From NCBI GenBank assembly GCA_003993805.1, contig RSEF01000003.1, positions 36,668,556 through 36,732,555 on the forward strand: 64,000 nt of DNA, given 5' to 3'. The notes beneath the pieces were generated by a model. The model was not told the DNA's origin. It saw only the letters and a list, made by a program, of their open reading frames with translations, and did not search any database. The DNA is from Himantopus leucocephalus. Its lineage: Eukaryota > Chordata > Aves > Charadriiformes > Recurvirostridae. Position numbers and translations under genes: made by a program. Of the stretch, positions 1 to 11,254 are shown one piece after another (position 1 is the first letter of the stretch; every line of letters starts with the position of its first letter).

Positions 1-209
1 GGAGGTGATCCTTGAATATTAACCAACTTTCTTGGGCCCCTCTCCCCTCCAGCGCTTCATCCCATGGCACCATACCAAACAGGTTCTTCAAGAGGCCGCA
101 GTCAGCTCTCATAAAGTCCAGTGTGGTCAGCTTGCTGCACACCCTCCTTGCTGCCACGAGGATCTCAAACTCCACCGTTTCATGGTCACTGCAGCCCAGT
201 GTCTGTGAC
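1..209 (-). mobile_element. CR1 LINE fragment (ORF2, endonuclease end to pre-RT linker), cut by window edge
   Basis: The minus strand is open for about 65 codons and reads as CR1 ORF2 protein. The peptide LGCSDHETVEFEILVAAR contains the SDH motif that closes the APE-type endonuclease domain of CR1 elements. It is followed by the linker typical of avian CR1, seen here as KLTTLDFMRAD and later ALEGRGAQESW. A stop lies just upstream of the LGCSDH peptide, and similarity fades near base 205-209, so this is the 5' truncation point. The 3' part, including the reverse transcriptase, would lie to the left of the window. The uninterrupted frame suggests a moderately young copy. Family assignment rests on recognised avian CR1 protein sequence, without a database search. 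Confidence 0.88.
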
Positions 210-998
210 TAACTAAATTGGATGTTTGGTGATGTCTTTAAAAAACCCTGTGCCAGTGGAGAATATTCATTATGGAATTTATCTGCCTTCCCACATTCAC
301 TTATATTTTTTTCTATCAGCTTATGAAGAGATTAGTTTTTTGCATATTCACAATACAAAGTACAGTCCTAATCTTTCAATACCAACCGAGTGCTTTCAGT
401 GCAACTACTGGTTCTTATTACAGGGTCTGTCTGTTCATGGGAGTGCCTTGCAAACTGCCCAGGCCTCCTTTTTTTTTCTGAAAGGGTGGCGTGCTTTGGA
501 CTGGCCCAAATACTAGAATTAAGAGTCAGAACTGGCCCCCGCAATTCAGGGCACACCAGTTCAGGGCCCTCTCCTACCCGATAGGGGTTGAACTCATGTC
601 TCGGCACCATGGTTGCTTACCAAGCCTCTAGCTGTTGCACTGCAAGTTTCTCTAAATCCCTGCCCTTGAAACTCTTCCCAGCTGCACGGGCTAATAATTC
701 ATGAGGCCAGGGAGAGGCTGAGCAGGTCAGTGGTTAAGGCACACCACCAGGTCAGACAGCACCAGCTTACACACTCTGCTCTTGCGGTGGGCTAGTTAGT
801 TGCTTGGTTATTGACCCAACGTAGAGCACGTTCAGTAGGAAAAAGGCTTAATTCAGAAAGCCTATAGCGTGGCATACGATCTCCTGTCACGTAAGTGTGA
901 GTTCAAGGAAGATCAATTGAATGTGGGATTTGAATGTACACGCCCTATATTCAGATTGAGCACCCTGAGCACACAAGGGGAGGAGAAACTATCATCCT
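210..998. other. Unique non-coding DNA
   Basis: No convincing gene or recognisable repeat is seen. Short ORFs on both strands (for example 226-516 and its antisense 368-610) overlap each other and look like chance frames. The stretch near 725-770 weakly resembles the 5' part of a tRNA-derived SINE, but too weakly to annotate. Confidence 0.5.
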
Positions 999-1401
999 AT
1001 GTTATGTCCCACAGCAGAATATAGGCACCTGCTAGACTTGACAAATGGAAATTTGGCCTGTGCTTATGTTGTTTTTCAGAGCTATGCTCAAACACGGTTT
1101 TGTCTAATGAGATGCAAGCACTATACCTGTGAGGAAGGCAGGGATGATGTCCAGGCAGTTCCCCTGCTCTTCCCTGTGGTCTTTTACCTGAAGCTTTGCT
1201 CCTGGCTTGAATCAGAGCGGGATCCGAGGTACAGGCGGTGTGAGCTGGGGAGGGATAGGGGCTCAAGCTCACAACTGAGCACCCAGGTAACACCCCAATA
1301 CAGAAACTGTGGGTACCTCCACCCTGCTGGGCAGAAACACTATCTCCAGCCTCTGTTGCCCTTATGAACTGAGCGAGACATGCTTGTGCGATCTAAATAA
1401 A
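999..1401 (+). other. Unrecognised ORF (122 codons) followed by a poly(A) signal
   Basis: An open frame runs from 999 to a TGA at 1365-1367, and a canonical AATAAA lies at 1396-1401, about 30 bases after the stop. The segment is richer in GC than its surroundings. The conceptual protein has no motif, signal peptide or family resemblance I recognise, and an antisense ORF covers much of it (997-1293). It could be the 3' end of a non-coding transcript, an eroded retroposed sequence, or chance. The frame plus the nearby signal is the only support. Confidence 0.15.
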
Positions 1402-2096
1402 GTTTTTTAAATGCACTCATGTGAGAGAGACTGGTATGTATTTTGGGAAGAAGATATGAGTGTTATGTGTTTAGGTCTTGATGTGATAATGTTAGGTTTA
1501 AATATCTGTTGTCTTTGAAAGACAGATGAGATAAAAAGCATCTGGAACAGACTGAAAAAATCTTGCCAAGGCAATACCATTTTACACTATTGAAATTACC
1601 GGCCATTCACCTTGATTTCAGAGTTCTCTACAAATGATTTGTTGATGCCAAAATCCACATAGTTCTTTTTAAATTGTGGTCCATGTTTCCTTAAAAAAAC
1701 CCGATAGTATGTTTCATATTTATGTCATATGTGTGTCATATTCCCTAAGTTGTTGTACGTCCCTGTGTTGGTAAGAGTTCAGCTATTATTGAATAATTGG
1801 AAAATGTCATTTGAAAGTTAGAGAAGGAATATGTCCTACTTCTGTGTAAACTCAGATCACTAACAAGAGTTGGTGCAGAAGCAACAGTAAAAAGCTTGGA
1901 ACAAAGAAGGGCACAGACCAAAAGCCTTTCTCCTCTGCCACATAAAACAGAAACCTGCCAGGGAGTGATGTCCCTGAATATCATATATCACTAATCAAGG
2001 AGGAAAATTCTTGTATCTCAGGATCCCACAGGGATCACATTCCTATACGGTATTTTATCATTGCTTAAGGCAAGGCCAGTGAACTTCATGGAATTT

Positions 2097-2136
2097 TTGC
2101 TCAAAGCCTCATCCAACCTGTCCTTGAACACTGCCA
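2097..2136 (-). repeat. Antisense arm of a CR1 foldback
   Basis: These 40 bases are the reverse complement of 2161-2200 with 35 of 40 positions identical. Both match the same part of the CR1 3' region, around GGCTTTGAGCAA. A 24-base loop separates the arms, so the DNA could form a hairpin. Left of 2097 the similarity to CR1 stops. Confidence 0.7.
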
Positions 2137-2292
2137 CATAAGTTGTGGATGCCCCATCACTGGAAGTGTTCCAGGCCAGGCTGGATGGGGCTTTGAGCAA
2201 CCTGGTCTAGTGGGAGGTGTCCCTGCCCATGGCATGGAACTAGATGATCTTTAAGGTCCCTTCCAACCTAAACCATTCTATGATTCTATGAA
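2137..2292 (+). mobile_element. CR1 LINE 3' end (5'-truncated)
   Basis: This is a classic avian CR1 3' terminus in sense orientation. It carries the GTGGATGCCCCATC and CTGGATGGGGCTTTGAGCAA blocks, then GATGATCTTTAAGGTCCC, and ends in the ATTCTATG repeat that terminates CR1 elements in place of a poly(A) tail. Only about 156 bases remain, which is normal because most CR1 copies are severely 5'-truncated. CR1 insertions usually lack clear target-site duplications and none is seen. Its sequence differs from the copy at 51.5 kb, so the two belong to different subfamilies. Confidence 0.92.
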
Positions 2293-5121
2293 TTTACTGA
2301 AATTTAGTTTATTAACTTAATTTATAAGAATAACTACAAATATGTACTTGACTTCCCATATAGTTCTGGCATACTAATGATTTTTAATATCTTCTACTAA
2401 AGAATATCTGGTGACCAATGCAGAAAGTTATAAAAAAAAATTCTTTGACTGTCTTCAGAGATTTTTTTAGGCAAAAATGTATGACCTTCACAGTGGCCTC
2501 ATTAAAAAAGCTGAACATCCAAAGCACATATTTAAAAGGTTTAGCAACATTGAAGTTTTACTAATTTCTTTTATTATTGTGCCCAAGCATATTGTCAAGT
2601 TACCAAAAGAGAGCAGGGTCAATACACAATGGGTTATGAACATAAGCATCCTGCTCCCTGAAAGATCTGCCAAGAAATTATCAACCTCTTTTTTTTTAAT
2701 TTCTTCTTTTTATGATTTTTCATGTGGAACAAGATCTTTAGACCCACATGAGGACTGATTGTTGGCCTAGGAAATTTTGTGACTTGTAATTCATAAGGAC
2801 AAACATTTGATTTACTGGTGGAGGAAAAGAAATCTGTTTGGGACTGAACAGCTTGACCCTTTCTGAGTCTGTGCTGCTTAGAGCTTCTGGGACTGCTGCC
2901 ATTGCCCGTGACAGAGAAATACCTGTCTGTGTAATTGTTGTGAAGGATATAATATTTAAAAAAATTGAATAACCAAGGTATTTTGAGATTATATCTCACA
3001 GTTAGCCTCCTGCTGAGACAACATGTCCTGGAAATAGAACAAAGTGACGTCAGCACAGGCACTTTGTTTTTATGAGATGGAAGATGACAAAAAAGAATGT
3101 GATTGCCCATTCATCCCAAAAATATACCTTGAGAGAAGGTGAGATCCTGTGGATCAGCGTCAGAAACTATAAATTTCAAGCTCATAACTTAACAAAAGGG
3201 TTTCAAACTAAGAAAACTCCCATTTCAAAATAGTGACATGCTCATCATTCCTTTGGGGTCATGCCAGAGTAATATTTTAACTGCCTCCAATTTTCATGCT
3301 TCTTGCTTTTGCTTTATTACAAAAGAGATTACTTAACAGCACAGATGATTTTAAAATGGATATAATTTTTGTTGCAGGGATTTATATATTTTTTATTTTA
3401 TGGGAAAATTTCAACAAAGCTTTTAATGTAAAAAAATGACAATAAGTACAAGGACATTTTATATCTGTACTTCATGCCTGATTTGGGGTCTCATATTTAG
3501 ATAACATTCATCCAGCAGTGGCTAAGATCTCCGAGTAAAATGCTGCCACCATTGCTGTCACATAGTAAACTTCCATTGATTTTAGTGGGACCAGGGTTTC
3601 CCTCTTACAAATCTTTCAAACAAATTGAAGGCTAATTTTGGACAAGCTCTAGAAATGCCAATATTCTTTTCCTAAAGAAAAACTAGAAAAAATGAAGTCT
3701 TTCAAAGTACTTTTTTGTGAGGAAAAAAATGTATCATAGGGCTTTCTTTGGATTTCTCTTTGCAATTTTAGATACACAAAGACACATGAATTGTTTTCAG
3801 CCTGCACAGACAGAGGCAAGATCTTTTTCCTGCCACACTGTTAACATTTCTAATTAACTGGAAGAAGACTTAAAAGTACAAGCAAAACTAATAAATCAAA
3901 ATTTTGGGGAAGTAACATTGTAAAAACAGTTCTATCACAGAGGTATTTTCAGAAACACATAGATGGTAACTATGATCCAGCTGACATAACTAACTGCTGA
4001 ACACTTGTGCCCCCAAGAGCATCAGGTGGTTGTTTAAAGACTGTCAGCTACTTGGACAATGTGTAAAAGAATGATATGACCAGAAAGGTTTTCATACAGA
4101 ATAGACATTTCTTTCTTACAACTAATATTTGCAGAAGTCTTTAAGTGTAGAATTGAGAGATATTTCAAGAGGTTATGAAAGGGCTTCTCTTTCTAAGCTG
4201 GTTTTAGAAGACCAATAAAGTATTCTTTTTACACATACCTACAGAAAAAATGTGCTGCTGATAAACACAGTTGGCTACAGACTGAGTTAGTTGTACATCC
4301 TCTTCAACTAGAAGATCAAAGTTTCTGACCCAAAGGCTACTCAAAGGACATAAAAAAGAGGTTAGATACAAAGTCTGTGTCTTCAGGGTTTTTCTCACAG
4401 ATGCACACAAAGGTAGAAATAGCTTTTTTGGACAGGATTGCTGTCTGGTGTTCTGCAGAAAAAGGAAAATCACTAACTCCACGCACTGGATAGTTAAGCT
4501 GCAGAGTACTGGATATTCAGTGTATTCATCAAGAGGGAGTATAGACCTAATTTGGAGCGGCAGCTCCTGTGTGGCTTGATTGCATTCTACGCACTTAATG
4601 TCCAAGCCACTTTTTTCCTCCATTACCAAGGAAAGGTCTCTCTAACTCTGCGTGTTAGTGTCTGCTATCTTTGACTAACTTGAATACCACCACCAGCAGC
4701 CTCTCAGCAGCCACCCTCTTCAGCTGACTTCCAAGTCTAGTGGCAGAAATTCTGCCGGAATTTCTCACTGGAGACCTCCAAGCAGGTAATCATATGCCAA
4801 AATATAAATTTCATGGATTTTTCTGTGCAGCATAAGGAAATATGTTAATTTCCTCCCTCAAGAGTTAGCTGCCATCATGATTGTTCCAAATCTGCTGTAT
4901 TACATTGTTTGCACCCACGGCCGCAGGTGAAACATGCTAACAGGTACCTGGTCACAACAAAATGTATTTTCCATCTGCACATTTCCAGATTTCCCAAATT
5001 GCCTGCTCTCTTGTGATTTTGGATTGTACTGGGCTGTTTGAGCTAATGTCAAGTCATTGTACCTCAGCTGCCAGAATATTTTCTCATCGCTGTGTGGAGG
5101 TCCTTTTGGGAAAGCACCTGC
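2293..5121. other. Unique, AT-rich non-coding DNA
   Basis: No gene was recognised. The antisense ORF at 4204-4629 (141 codons) is the longest in the stretch, but it matches no family I know and has no obvious splice context or upstream support. A short segment at 3571-3600 resembles an old dispersed repeat and is listed separately. Confidence 0.5.
3571..3600. repeat. Possible relic of an old amniote dispersed repeat
   Basis: The core CCATTGATTTTAGTGGGA resembles the CCATTGACTTCAATGGGA-type palindromic core of old repeats dispersed in turtle, crocodile and bird genomes. Similar cores occur in this window near 29720 and 33050. It is too short and diverged to name. Confidence 0.3.
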
Positions 5122-5176
5122 CACCTCACCTCACCTCACCTCACCTCACCTCACCTCACCTCACCTCACCTCACCT
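5122..5176 (+). repeat. Pentanucleotide tandem repeat (CACCT)11
   Basis: Eleven uninterrupted copies of the 5-base unit CACCT are visible across 55 bases. The array is fully C/T/A on this strand and G/A/T on the other. Perfect units imply recent length changes, so allele length is probably variable. The ORF across it (4962-5273) gains a repeated HLTSP-like peptide only because of the array and is not evidence of a protein. Confidence 0.97.
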
Positions 5177-5619
5177 CCATAAGAGCTCCCATCAATGTTG
5201 TCGTTGCCATGCACATCTAATGGTGTTCCTTGTGCAAGTAGTGGCTTCCCAGAAACATGGGATGGTGACTTAAACCAGCCATCTTGGTACCGGCTCTTAC
5301 CCTCACAGGGCAGAAGGCGGTGGCAAAGGACCAGACATCTGTGGGAGCTGTGGAGAGCAGAGACCCCACATTTAGTCTTTTCCACCTCAGACTTCTGTGG
5401 TTTGGAGGATGAGTCTCTTGAACCACCTTACTGATGAGAGATTTCCAGATGTGATAGGGGGTCATTATTAGAAATCTAGCAATAATTTGTCAGAAATTTT
5501 GAGATTTGCAATCCCTTCACTTATCTCCTTTGCATGGTATTCAGATTTATTTTTTGGAAAAAGTCAGAGTTATAAAAATATGCAAAAAATATTGGGGTTT
5601 AATTATTTCTTTTTGGTCT

Positions 5620-5645
5620 TATTTTATTTATTTATTTATTTATTA
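5620..5645 (+). repeat. (TTTA)n tetranucleotide microsatellite
   Basis: Five uninterrupted TTTA units occupy 5623-5642, flanked by imperfect T/A units. It has no apparent functional role. Confidence 0.85.
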
Positions 5646-8600
5646 TTAATTAGGAAAGTCCCTAACAACACATAGCTTAGAACCACAAAGTCCCCACAAA
5701 ATAAGCCAAAATATACCACCTGACAGTTATCATCATCCAGTTACAGGCTCAGACCATGCTTGCAACAAGCACCTGGCCACTATTGCCATCATTACACCCA
5801 GATAACTTCAAGTCTGCCATTTGTGGTGTGCCACAGAGGCCAAAGATCCCATTACAACTTTTAGTTAAATACATGCATTTCCAAGGACTAGAATTTGAAC
5901 TTACATGTATTTGCTTTGGGCTGAAGGTTGCCTTTAATTCTCATGTACAATTGGCAAGGTCAACAGCCGGAGTCTGCCACATAGAGAAGTCATTATATGG
6001 TTTATGGCAATTACCATGCTTATTACAAACTTGACTCATATTCACAAGTTAATCATATTAAAAGGAAACCACATGGGGAAAGTTATAGGGTACCAGATAA
6101 CACACTGATGCTGCATTTCAAGGAGACAATGCCTTTTTAAATGACTTAACTAGGCATTTGTGGGGAATGTAGGTCTTTAAAAAAATAATCAGTAATTCAG
6201 TTTTTTCACTGACTTTTTTTTAACTGGGTCAACTAATCCTGTGATTCAGTGTCTTCAGTGGGACAGAGAAGTGAGACATGGGTGTGGAATAGGTAGACAA
6301 GTCTGGTTGAAATGACTGAATTGCTAAGGACAGAGAAATAGAGTTAGTTGGAGGTAGACTAGATCACCCATTGGGTGTTTTCTTTCATGGAGTGGCTGAC
6401 AAGGCATTCAAAAGATGTAAAACCGGAATAAATATAGTTTAAAAAAGGACTTAAGGGGCTGGGAACTGCAGTAGGACCTTTGTAGCCGAGGGAAGCGAAA
6501 GAGATGGAGACAAATCTCGGGTATGCTGGCAGAGAGGTGAGTAATGCCAGTGGGGCTGGCCTGTGGGATGCTGTGGTTTTCCCTTCTACACCAGAGTCCT
6601 TACAGTGCCTTATGTCACCAAGCAAATATGAACAGGCCTGTTCTGAAAAAGTCTGGTCTTTGTCACTGAAAACACAGAACCCTGTCAGTAGTCTGGCTTC
6701 TAAATTTGGTAAGCCTTAAGGAGAAGGCTTATGACTTCTTGGAACCATTTGAAAGAAGTATAGTGAGAAATTAAGGTGTAGAAGTAAGTGATAATCTTGG
6801 AGCTGTGGACTGTACTGTTGTAAAAATGTAGCATGACTAGTGTTAGCAGCAGCCTAGTATTACATGGTCCCTCTCTCAGGGTGAGCACATACAAGTTGAA
6901 GGCATTGCATGGCCTGTGGATCTATGATGACGCTGTGACCTCTAGTAGGAAAGGTATCTGGTTTTACATTATATAGAATATCTAATTTTCCAAAGAAGTG
7001 ATACTGTGTGTAACGAGAGTTTAAATTACATAGTACTTTGGAAACTGGCTGGTAAAGCTGCCTGGTGATGAAAACAGACCTGTTAATAATTTTTTAAGTG
7101 AACAATATGTAGGACAGTGCTGTCTACTTCCAAATTGCTTATTGTACAGCTGGATGCTGATTGTGTATGACAGGTGACAAAAACAGGTCTGCCAGCCAGA
7201 TCTAATCCAGTTGCATGTTATAATTCTGGCATTTGCTATATGCTGGTGTTTAAAAGTTGTAATTTCTTCCACATAAATACAAGATTACATTTCTTGGCAT
7301 TATAATAGAGAGAGTTGGGGCAGAAGCCAGAAGCAACTTCCACAACCAACACACTGGATTTTAAAGTTATGCAAAAAATGGGTCTGGAGGCTTCGGGGAA
7401 TACAGCTGAGATCACACAGAATTGTAAATTATATACTCTACACAAATAGCTTGGGGCCACATGATAATTAATAACTACTGTATTTAAGTAGTTGGGAACT
7501 CAGTTTCATTTATTATTAATTATAGCTTTGTTTAGCAAATGTTCTCCATGGTAATTGCCTGTTTATCTTGTCTGTATACGATGTTAGCAGATAGCTTGGA
7601 TGAACAAACTGATTAGTAGGAGTCTTAATTGTATTGCAACAGTTGTCCCTATTCTAGCAGGTAATAGAAAAGAAAGCAGTAAAGCAGATAAGAAAAGATA
7701 AGTTGCACACTTCCAACACTGGTACGCATCACTGGATTGTCTGCTAGAGCAGTAAGGTCAAGTTTTGTGATCAAGTAAGAATAAAGGGTAAGTTTGGAAT
7801 AACTTAGTTCTTCAAAAAAACCACCAGCCCCGAACAAAAAACCCCAACCCATAAACTTCCCAGTGATCAGTGGGGAGTAACTGTGATTATGTAGGAGATG
7901 CAATACTGGATTTTTGTAATGTAGTCCCAACAGTAACTCACGATCACATCTATAAACCCAGAAGGAATTCTCTGAAAGAGGACAAACAAAAGAAAGCTCA
8001 TTGGTAAGCAATTATTTTTTGGTTTGCCATCTCTGCAAATGACTACATTTGTACTCACAGATAAACTAGTTTTCTTCCGCAGTGGCAATAATAAAAACTG
8101 GCTGTATGAGCAAACAGAGGGAATACATTAAAACTGTTTTACAGCTAATCTGGAAAAATAAGAATTTTTATAATCAGCTATCAAACATCCACTGCTTGGT
8201 GCAGGCTTCAAACACCGATAAAGGGCTGCAAGAGGGTTTGGATAGCGATTAGTCAGCTCTGAATCAGGTCTGCTTTTTCCTACCCAAAAACTCTGAAAAA
8301 TACATTTTCCCACTGTTCAGCCTTTACTGCACTGGATTTTTTTCTCTTTTTCTGGGTGGCGATGTTTCAGAAAAAAAATTGCATTTGCAGGAGAAACAAT
8401 AAAAATGAATGTACTGTGTACCTAGTCAACTAATAACCTGTAATTACTTTGAAATGGAAATAAAGATAACAGATTTACCAGAAACTGTAACTCCTTGTGT
8501 GTGCAAAGGCAGAAATGTTGCTAAAAATGAAAAATATGGCCTTCCCCTGGGATTCTTATGATATCATGGTGATTGAGCTGAGAAATTAGATTTGGGCAAA

Positions 8601-9951
8601 ACCAGCAAATGGACTGCATCACTAATCTCTAAAAGACGTGAACTTTCTGTATTTATTGACCAAAATTATTGTCCAGTCACTTTCTTTAACATGTCTTAAG
8701 GATGTTTTTTTTCCCTTTTCTTTATGAAGGTTTTTCCGTGTTAATAATGGCTTTGTAGTTGCTTTTAAACATTTTTTAATTCTCAGTGAGAGCATTTTCT
8801 CTTGATCCTGATTCTGCAAAGAGCTTAGGTGACATATACCCAAATTTGAGTGTGTGATGAACCTGGTTGGTTTTGGGGGCACTGTGCTGGAATAGTGTAA
8901 ACTTAAACTGCAAAAATAAATGTTTTAATTGAATCAATGCTCTAAGAACTCAATCCACAAATGGGCACCTAATTGCCACATATTTAGGGACCACAAAGGA
9001 TCTCAAAACCCTTCTCTCAGCAGCTGCCTAAACCTGTGAGCAGTCATTTTTCTGGTAGCTGTGCCAAGGTCCTGATACCACCATCATTAGCTAATATTTA
9101 AAGCTTCGTGGGAGTCTTAAACTAGGCATCCCTTTAGGTGCAGCACTGAGGTGGCCCTCTGAAAGAGTGTCTGTGGGATACAGGGGATAATAACAATATA
9201 ACACAGCAGTGCTGGGGATGGCAGTGCTGCATTGCACTGATGGCCTCAGGTTTGAATTCTGGTTTAGAGTGAAGACTAAGACTTTGTGGAGAGGTTCCAC
9301 AAAAGCCAAGGGAGACTACTGCCCTGGGGGTAGTAATCCAGGCACCTGGGCAGGAAGGGGAAGGTGACTGTATTTCCCTCTGAAGCTATGCTATTCTGCA
9401 GAATGGAAAAGAAGAAGGGAAAGAAAGGTTTGCGTTTCCTGCCAAGATGGTAGGGCACTGACGGTGAAGGGAGGAGGATCATGTTGCACCTATCCATGGA
9501 GGAATTTCAACCAGGAGAAATCAAGCAAGACGCATCTTGGAGAACCAGTCACTGGATGGCTGGGATGTTGCTTTGGGGCACAGGTGGCCAAGATCCAAGC
9601 CCTGCTATGAACCTGGTGGGCTTTGGTGGCTTCACAGTTAGTTAGCTAGAAGGAGCACGGCACCATTGCTCTCTACAAACTCCCTGGGGATCCTAGGTAC
9701 AAACCTCAGAGCTGCATGTCCCATTGGGGCAGGGGATGTTCGTTGTACAGTTGTGCAAGTCGAAAAGTGACGGCACCCTGTTTTGTGACAGATGTTGCAG
9801 GCTTTGAAAGGGGTCAGCTTTCATGTCCGTAAAATTAAGATGGAGTCAGAATCTTTCCCCAGACCTTGTTCTAAGAAGTATTTTGCAGCTTTAGTCTTCT
9901 TCCATAACAAATCCCATCCCCAAACCAAGTTCAAACCACTGCAAATTGACT

Positions 9952-9973
9952 GGATTTGGATTTGGATTTGGAT
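9952..9973 (+). repeat. Short GGATTT hexanucleotide repeat
   Basis: Three full GGATTT units and a partial fourth are seen in tandem. In the overlapping frame they encode alternating Trp and Ile codons, which is a by-product of the repeat. Confidence 0.8.
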
Positions 9974-10903
9974 GTTGAGCTCAGAGCTTTTGGTCCAAGA
10001 AGATTTGGAGCTGAGATTTCTGATTTGGCTGATGGCAGAATGAAGATGTCTGGGCCTGCAGTTACAGTTTTGACCTGCACAAGGCTGAGTCTGAGCAGAC
10101 CTACAGCAAAAACTAAGATTATTATTGTTGGCTGAATGAGGCTCAGTGACGTTTATGCTCTCAGCACAGCACCATCATTGGTCCCAGCCATCTGAGTCCC
10201 ACAGACCTGAACACTGTCAATTCAAACTGAAATACAGACTAGCTGGGGCACATTTGAGAGACTTCAAAATTTGCCTTTGCCTCCTCTCTCTAGTCTTTCA
10301 ATCTCTTCCGGTGAGTTTTCTACAGAGTAGCCATCAGAGCACTGGAATTTATGTGAAGTGCGTCATTATGATTTGACCATCCCTCCTTTTCAGAACTGGC
10401 AGACATGCCTTGTCTGTTTTGGCAGTCTTCATGTATCTCTGAATTTACAGGCTGGATGGCTGTAATTGTTAAAGGACCTGAAGTCACAAAGTGGCTTTGA
10501 ATGGCTCCAAGACTGCAAAGACAAAACTTGATTTTCAATCACAGCTCTGTAGTGTCAGGAAGAAAGAAAGAAGCAGCAGATATGGAGGTTACGGAACTAC
10601 CTGAGGGCAGTCATTCAGCGTAATTCATCTTGCTGGTCCACATAAAGTACAGGTACTATCTCCTTGAATGTCCATAATGTTTGCATTTAGCAACTCCACA
10701 CATAATTTGCGTTGTGTAGACTTTCCAATATTTTTATTTTCTAAACTGGTCAGACTTGTGGTCACACCTCTTTCACATTCTCCTCTTATCTGCCTGCCAT
10801 TGGGAGCTTCTATTAATTTTAGCAGAATCTAGAACAAACATGTTTCTGTGCAGCTAGGACCAGCCCAGTGTAAGTTCTTGTGTAGTGTATTCCAGCTATT
10901 TGA

Positions 10904-11254
10904 GGTATCAGCCATTGCCTATACATCACTTCATTTTTTTCCCCTGTGAACTTTAAGGAAGAAAAAGGGATCGTGGCACTTCTCCAGCACAAGTTCAGGT
11001 GCTTGCTGCCTTGTCTGAGCAGAGAATCACTGAAGACATTGCATTTACTGTGTGAATGCTGCACAAAGCATGTATATGAATTGATGTCTCAGAAATCCTC
11101 AACACCTAATGAACTGATCTGCCGCTTCTTAAACCTTGAAAGGGTATCTGTTTGGTGGAAGAGCTTCCATCACCTCCCAAAAATGACCACGGAATACAGT
11201 GCTGGAGGAAGCAGGGGAACAGTTGATGTTTTCATGGGACAACGGGAAGGGTGA
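10904..11254 (+). other. Unrecognised open frame with possible splice-like edges
   Basis: The frame is open from just after a TGA at 10901 to a TGA at 11252-11254, about 115 codons. A pyrimidine run followed by CTTTAAG at 10931-10957 could be an acceptor, and GTATCT near 11146 or GTGAGA near 11250 could be donors. The middle of the translation (STPNELICRFLNLER) looks more protein-like than most ORFs in the window, with several cysteines, but I recognise no family. A saposin-like resemblance was considered and is not strong enough to claim. Confidence 0.15.

Noticed and set aside
725..830. Possible 5' half of a MIR-like tRNA-derived SINE (CAGTGGTTAAGGCAC)
   Set aside because: Only one short word agrees well; the order of later blocks is not maintained clearly.
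4204..4629. 141-codon antisense ORF
   Set aside because: No domain, splice context or promoter evidence; length is within what chance allows for 64 kb searched in six frames.
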